Made by a program: the position numbers and the translations under genes
In this document: positions 4,328 through 5,491 of the stretch, one piece after another
How the letters are laid out: each line of letters opens with the position of its first letter
Position numbering within the stretch: position 1 is the stretch's first letter
Assembly: GCA_016840645.1 (NCBI GenBank)
Contig: JAEORY010000305.1
Span: forward strand, 1-5,491
Direction of reading: 5' to 3'
DNA from: Candidatus Borrarchaeota archaeon
GTDB lineage: Archaea; Asgardarchaeota; Sifarchaeia; Borrarchaeales; Borrarchaeaceae
DNA length: 5,491 nucleotides
Notes under the pieces: model-generated
What the model saw: only the letters and a program-made list of their open reading frames with translations
Told to the model about the DNA's origin: nothing
Database searches by the model: none

Positions 4328-5491
4328 ATGAAAATAATATCTCTTTTAGTATTAATTTCCTTTTACGGAATGATGTGCATCGCACAACAGTATGTAACAC
4401 TAAAGACTCCAACAAATGTTTCGATTGAGTCAATAAACACATATGATAGTGGAGATTGGGTGGAAACATGGGAAGAAGAAGCTGCTGAGTGGATAGACGA
4501 GCATAATAGTGATGCAGTCAGGATTGGTCCGGCTACTTTAACCTATAATTGCCATTGTTTTGCATGGCATTCATCTGATGGAGGTGTAGAGAATTGGATT
4601 AATCAGGATGATCGTTACTACAATTCAAATGTATCAAAATACTGGACTGGTGGTAATGCAACTTATACATCTACTACTTTGGAAGATGCAACAAAAGTTT
4701 ACTTCCCAGATGGGGATCACTCACAAATAATTTCGCCTACTCATTCAGGATGGTATGAATCCAAATGGGGTTGGTGGCCTTTGTATAGACATTATCTTTA
4801 TGATCATCCATTTGATCCTTTTACTAATATGGCAGGCTACAAACTTGATGTAACAGGTGATGATTTCCTTTGCATGTCTGCTCAAGATACTTATTCCACA
4901 TTGAATATCTCTGGAGCGACTTATTCATGGAGTGCCGTTAAGTTAACAACTTCAGGTTCAGCATATAGCACAATCGGCACTGCAAGCAGTAATGGTCCAG
5001 GTAGTGTTCAAGTATCGATTGAAAGTCCATATTCAAATACAACTATTCATGGAACAACTCCAGTATGGGTAGGCCCACCACAAATAACAAATCAAAAGGT
5101 TGATGGAGGAAGCTATTATCCTGGCAAGCAAATTTGTCCTGGTGATCATTATCTAAATGTTACTCCTGTTGGTGGTGATGCCGGTACAGCTACCTGGACT
5201 GTGCCATATGGTATTACATATTTTGTTGGTACCAATATATTAGACTTTACATTTCCATCAAACGCAAATAGTGTTGCAATTACAACTAGATCAACTAACA
5301 GCTGTGGAACTGGGACTAATTCCAGTTTCTATTTGACTAAAAAGACCTGGGGATGCTATGATTCATATGCGATGACACTATCTCCAAATCCAGCTTCGGA
5401 TTATGTAACTATTACTATGCTTGAAAATCAGCCTTTGATTGATTACACAGAATCTGGTAATACAACTGTGGATGTTGATGCTAAGGCTTAC
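4328..5491 (+). CDS. type IX-secreted protein with putative Cys/His enzyme module and PKD-like domains (C-terminus cut off)
   Basis: ATG 4328 opens a frame that stays open to the window edge (388 residues, no stop). Residues 1-19 are a signal peptide ending CIA|QQ. Residues about 35-165 form a module with YNCHCFAWH at 73-81 (C75, H76, C77, H81), DGDHSQII at 128-135 (H131), YESKWGWWPLYRHY at 143-156 and D159-H160. The Cys near the N-terminus, a later His in a D-H-S turn and the SKWG strand resemble the layout of papain-like or NlpC/P60-like Cys peptidases and amidases; enzymatic function is inference. Residues about 172-249 and 250-343 look like two PKD/Ig-like domains, with pairs of Cys and aromatic/Gly strands (TYSWSAV, ATWTVPYG). 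LSPNPASDYVTI (351-362) is the start of a Por secretion-type C-terminal sorting domain, so the protein is expected to reach the cell surface or medium through the type IX system. It is the third gene of the operon, 10 bp after the lipoprotein gene. Confidence 0.85.
   Translation, partial: MKIISLLVLISFYGMMCIAQQYVTLKTPTNVSIESINTYDSGDWVETWEEEAAEWIDEHNSDAVRIGPATLTYNCHCFAWHSSDGGVENWINQDDRYYNSNVSKYWTGGNATYTSTTLEDATKVYFPDGDHSQIISPTHSGWYESKWGWWPLYRHYLYDHPFDPFTNMAGYKLDVTGDDFLCMSAQDTYSTLNISGATYSWSAVKLTTSGSAYSTIGTASSNGPGSVQVSIESPYSNTTIHGTTPVWVGPPQITNQKVDGGSYYPGKQICPGDHYLNVTPVGGDAGTATWTVPYGITYFVGTNILDFTFPSNANSVAITTRSTNSCGTGTNSSFYLTKKTWGCYDSYAMTLSPNPASDYVTITMLENQPLIDYTESGNTTVDVDAKAY

Noticed and set aside
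4370..4384. Cys17 of the third operon protein as a lipobox cysteine
   Set aside because: The preceding residues (YGMM) do not fit a lipobox, while CIA|QQ fits signal peptidase I and the protein carries a type IX sorting domain.

Overview
The window looks like chromosomal DNA of a member of the Bacteroidota. The clearest sign is the last gene, a secreted protein with PKD/Ig-like modules followed by the start of a Por-type (type IX secretion) C-terminal sorting domain (LSPNPASDY). Other signs are signal peptides of the 'SAQ' and lipobox types, start codons without Shine-Dalgarno sequences, and a possible TAnnTTTG-type promoter element. I cannot name the genus.

Layout: (1) 1-374 is the 3' end of an alpha/beta-hydrolase (esterase-like) gene with an intact nucleophile elbow, acid and histidine. 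(2) 375-2060 is a cassette-like segment. A complete DUF1016/YhcG-type PDDEXK nuclease gene (705-1739) lies between two directly repeated, non-coding elements of 183-184 bp (411-593 and 1877-2060). Each element has a nearly identical 54-bp left block with an ATAAT/ATTAT dyad, a 46-bp spacer of constant length but diverged sequence, and a conserved right block of about 84 bp. The right block ends in a 39-nt hairpin that is identical in both stems. No other restriction-modification or defence gene is next to the nuclease. (3) 2061-2843 is AT-rich and largely without recognisable genes. It holds a fragment of a third hairpin arm, one doubtful small ORF (2416-2598), a short hairpin and a possible promoter. 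(4) 2844-5491 is a tightly packed three-gene operon for exported proteins, with gaps of 7 and 10 bp: an exported protein, a paralogous lipoprotein, and a type IX-secreted protein that runs off the window. The last carries a Cys/His-rich NCHCFAWH...DHS...SKWG module that I read as a candidate cysteine peptidase- or amidase-like enzyme.

The two most promising leads are the repeat-flanked nuclease, which may be a mobile or exchangeable defence cassette whose repeats act as recombination sites or structured RNAs, and the secreted operon, in which two tandem paralogues precede a putative secreted enzyme and could be its accessory, inhibitor or immunity proteins. Both functional readings are inference.
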